Origin: Xanthobacteraceae bacterium | GTDB taxonomy: Bacteria; Pseudomonadota; Alphaproteobacteria; Rhizobiales; Xanthobacteraceae | Direction: 5' to 3' | NCBI GenBank assembly: GCA_030037185.1 | Contig: JASHRR010000903.1 | Span: 1 to 6,386 of the forward strand | Length of the DNA: 6,386 nt | Shown here: piece after piece, positions 6,234 to 6,386 of the stretch | How positions within the stretch are numbered: position 1 is the stretch's first letter | Layout of the letters: every line of letters starts with the position of its first letter | Made by a program: the position numbers and the translations under genes | Notes under the pieces: model-generated | Database searches by the model: none | The model's input: the letters and a program-made list of their open reading frames with translations, nothing else | Told to the model about the DNA's origin: nothing

Positions 6234-6386
6234 TCATGTCTCGACGATACCCTCCGAGGAACCCGTGGTCACCGTTCGATGCCCGTGGGGGAGCGCGAGA
6301 TACCCGGTCGATCCCATTTCGATGAGGCGCGAGGTTGTGCGCTTGAATTCGCTCGCCTCGTAGCCTTCGGTGCCCAAATAGAGGGC
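6234..6386 (-). CDS. zapE: AFG1/ZapE-family ATPase, C-terminal 50 residues (partial)
   Basis: A minus-strand frame is open from base 6386 to a TGA at 6236-6234. It encodes 50 residues beginning ALYLGTEGYEASEFKRTTSR. The segment FKRTTSRLIEMGSTGYLALPHG matches the conserved C-terminal end that I recall for alphaproteobacterial AFG1-like ATPases (pattern F-x-R-T-x-SRL-x-EM-x-S-x-x-YL), and the closing GIVET also fits. ZapE in E. coli is a Z-ring-associated ATPase; the yeast relative Afg1/Lace1 acts in mitochondrial protein quality control. The ATPase motifs (Walker A and B) would be off the right edge, so activity cannot be judged. A position upstream of mdh is common in Rhizobiales. No start is in the window. 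Confidence 0.7.
   Translation of the reverse strand, partial: ALYLGTEGYEASEFKRTTSRLIEMGSTGYLALPHGHRTVTTGSSEGIVET

Overview
The window is an ordinary, GC-rich chromosomal segment of an alphaproteobacterium, most likely from the Rhizobiales (Hyphomicrobiales). The evidence is the gene order zapE-mdh-sucC-sucD, the close agreement of MDH and SucD with remembered rhizobial proteins, and an iron-control (Irr-type) dyad in front of the bacterioferritin-associated ferredoxin gene. The genus cannot be fixed from the sequence.

Layout, left to right. Positions 1-108 hold the probable 5' end of an unrecognised minus-strand gene that runs off the left edge. About 1.3 kb without a supportable gene follows (109-1440). 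It ends in a cluster of perfect DNA dyads and a promoter-like sequence carrying the iron-control box. Next come two plus-strand iron-storage genes: bfd (1441-1731) and heme-type bacterioferritin bfr (2006-2494). A good intrinsic-terminator-like hairpin lies between them, so they are probably separate transcription units. A 226-base convergent gap follows. The right half is on the minus strand and reads from right to left: the C-terminal end of an AFG1/ZapE-family ATPase (6234-6386, entering from the right edge), mdh (4937-5899), sucC (3605-4774) and sucD (2721-3605). SucC and SucD genes overlap by one base (TGATG).

Function. MDH (malate to oxaloacetate) and succinyl-CoA synthetase (succinyl-CoA to succinate with ATP or GTP formation) are TCA-cycle enzymes that are usually co-transcribed in alphaproteobacteria. 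The 2-oxoglutarate dehydrogenase genes often found after sucD are not here; sucD is followed by the convergent bfr. Bfr stores iron as a ferric mineral and Bfd delivers electrons to its heme for iron release. All ferroxidase ligands and the heme-ligand methionine of Bfr are present, as are the four cluster cysteines of Bfd.

I see no mobile element, CRISPR array, tRNA, rRNA or novel multi-gene system. The points worth a second look are non-coding: the iron box inside the bfd promoter spacer, a strong G-quadruplex motif in the mdh leader, a 12-mer shared by the mdh leader and the sucC/sucD junction, and palindromic intergenic repeats.
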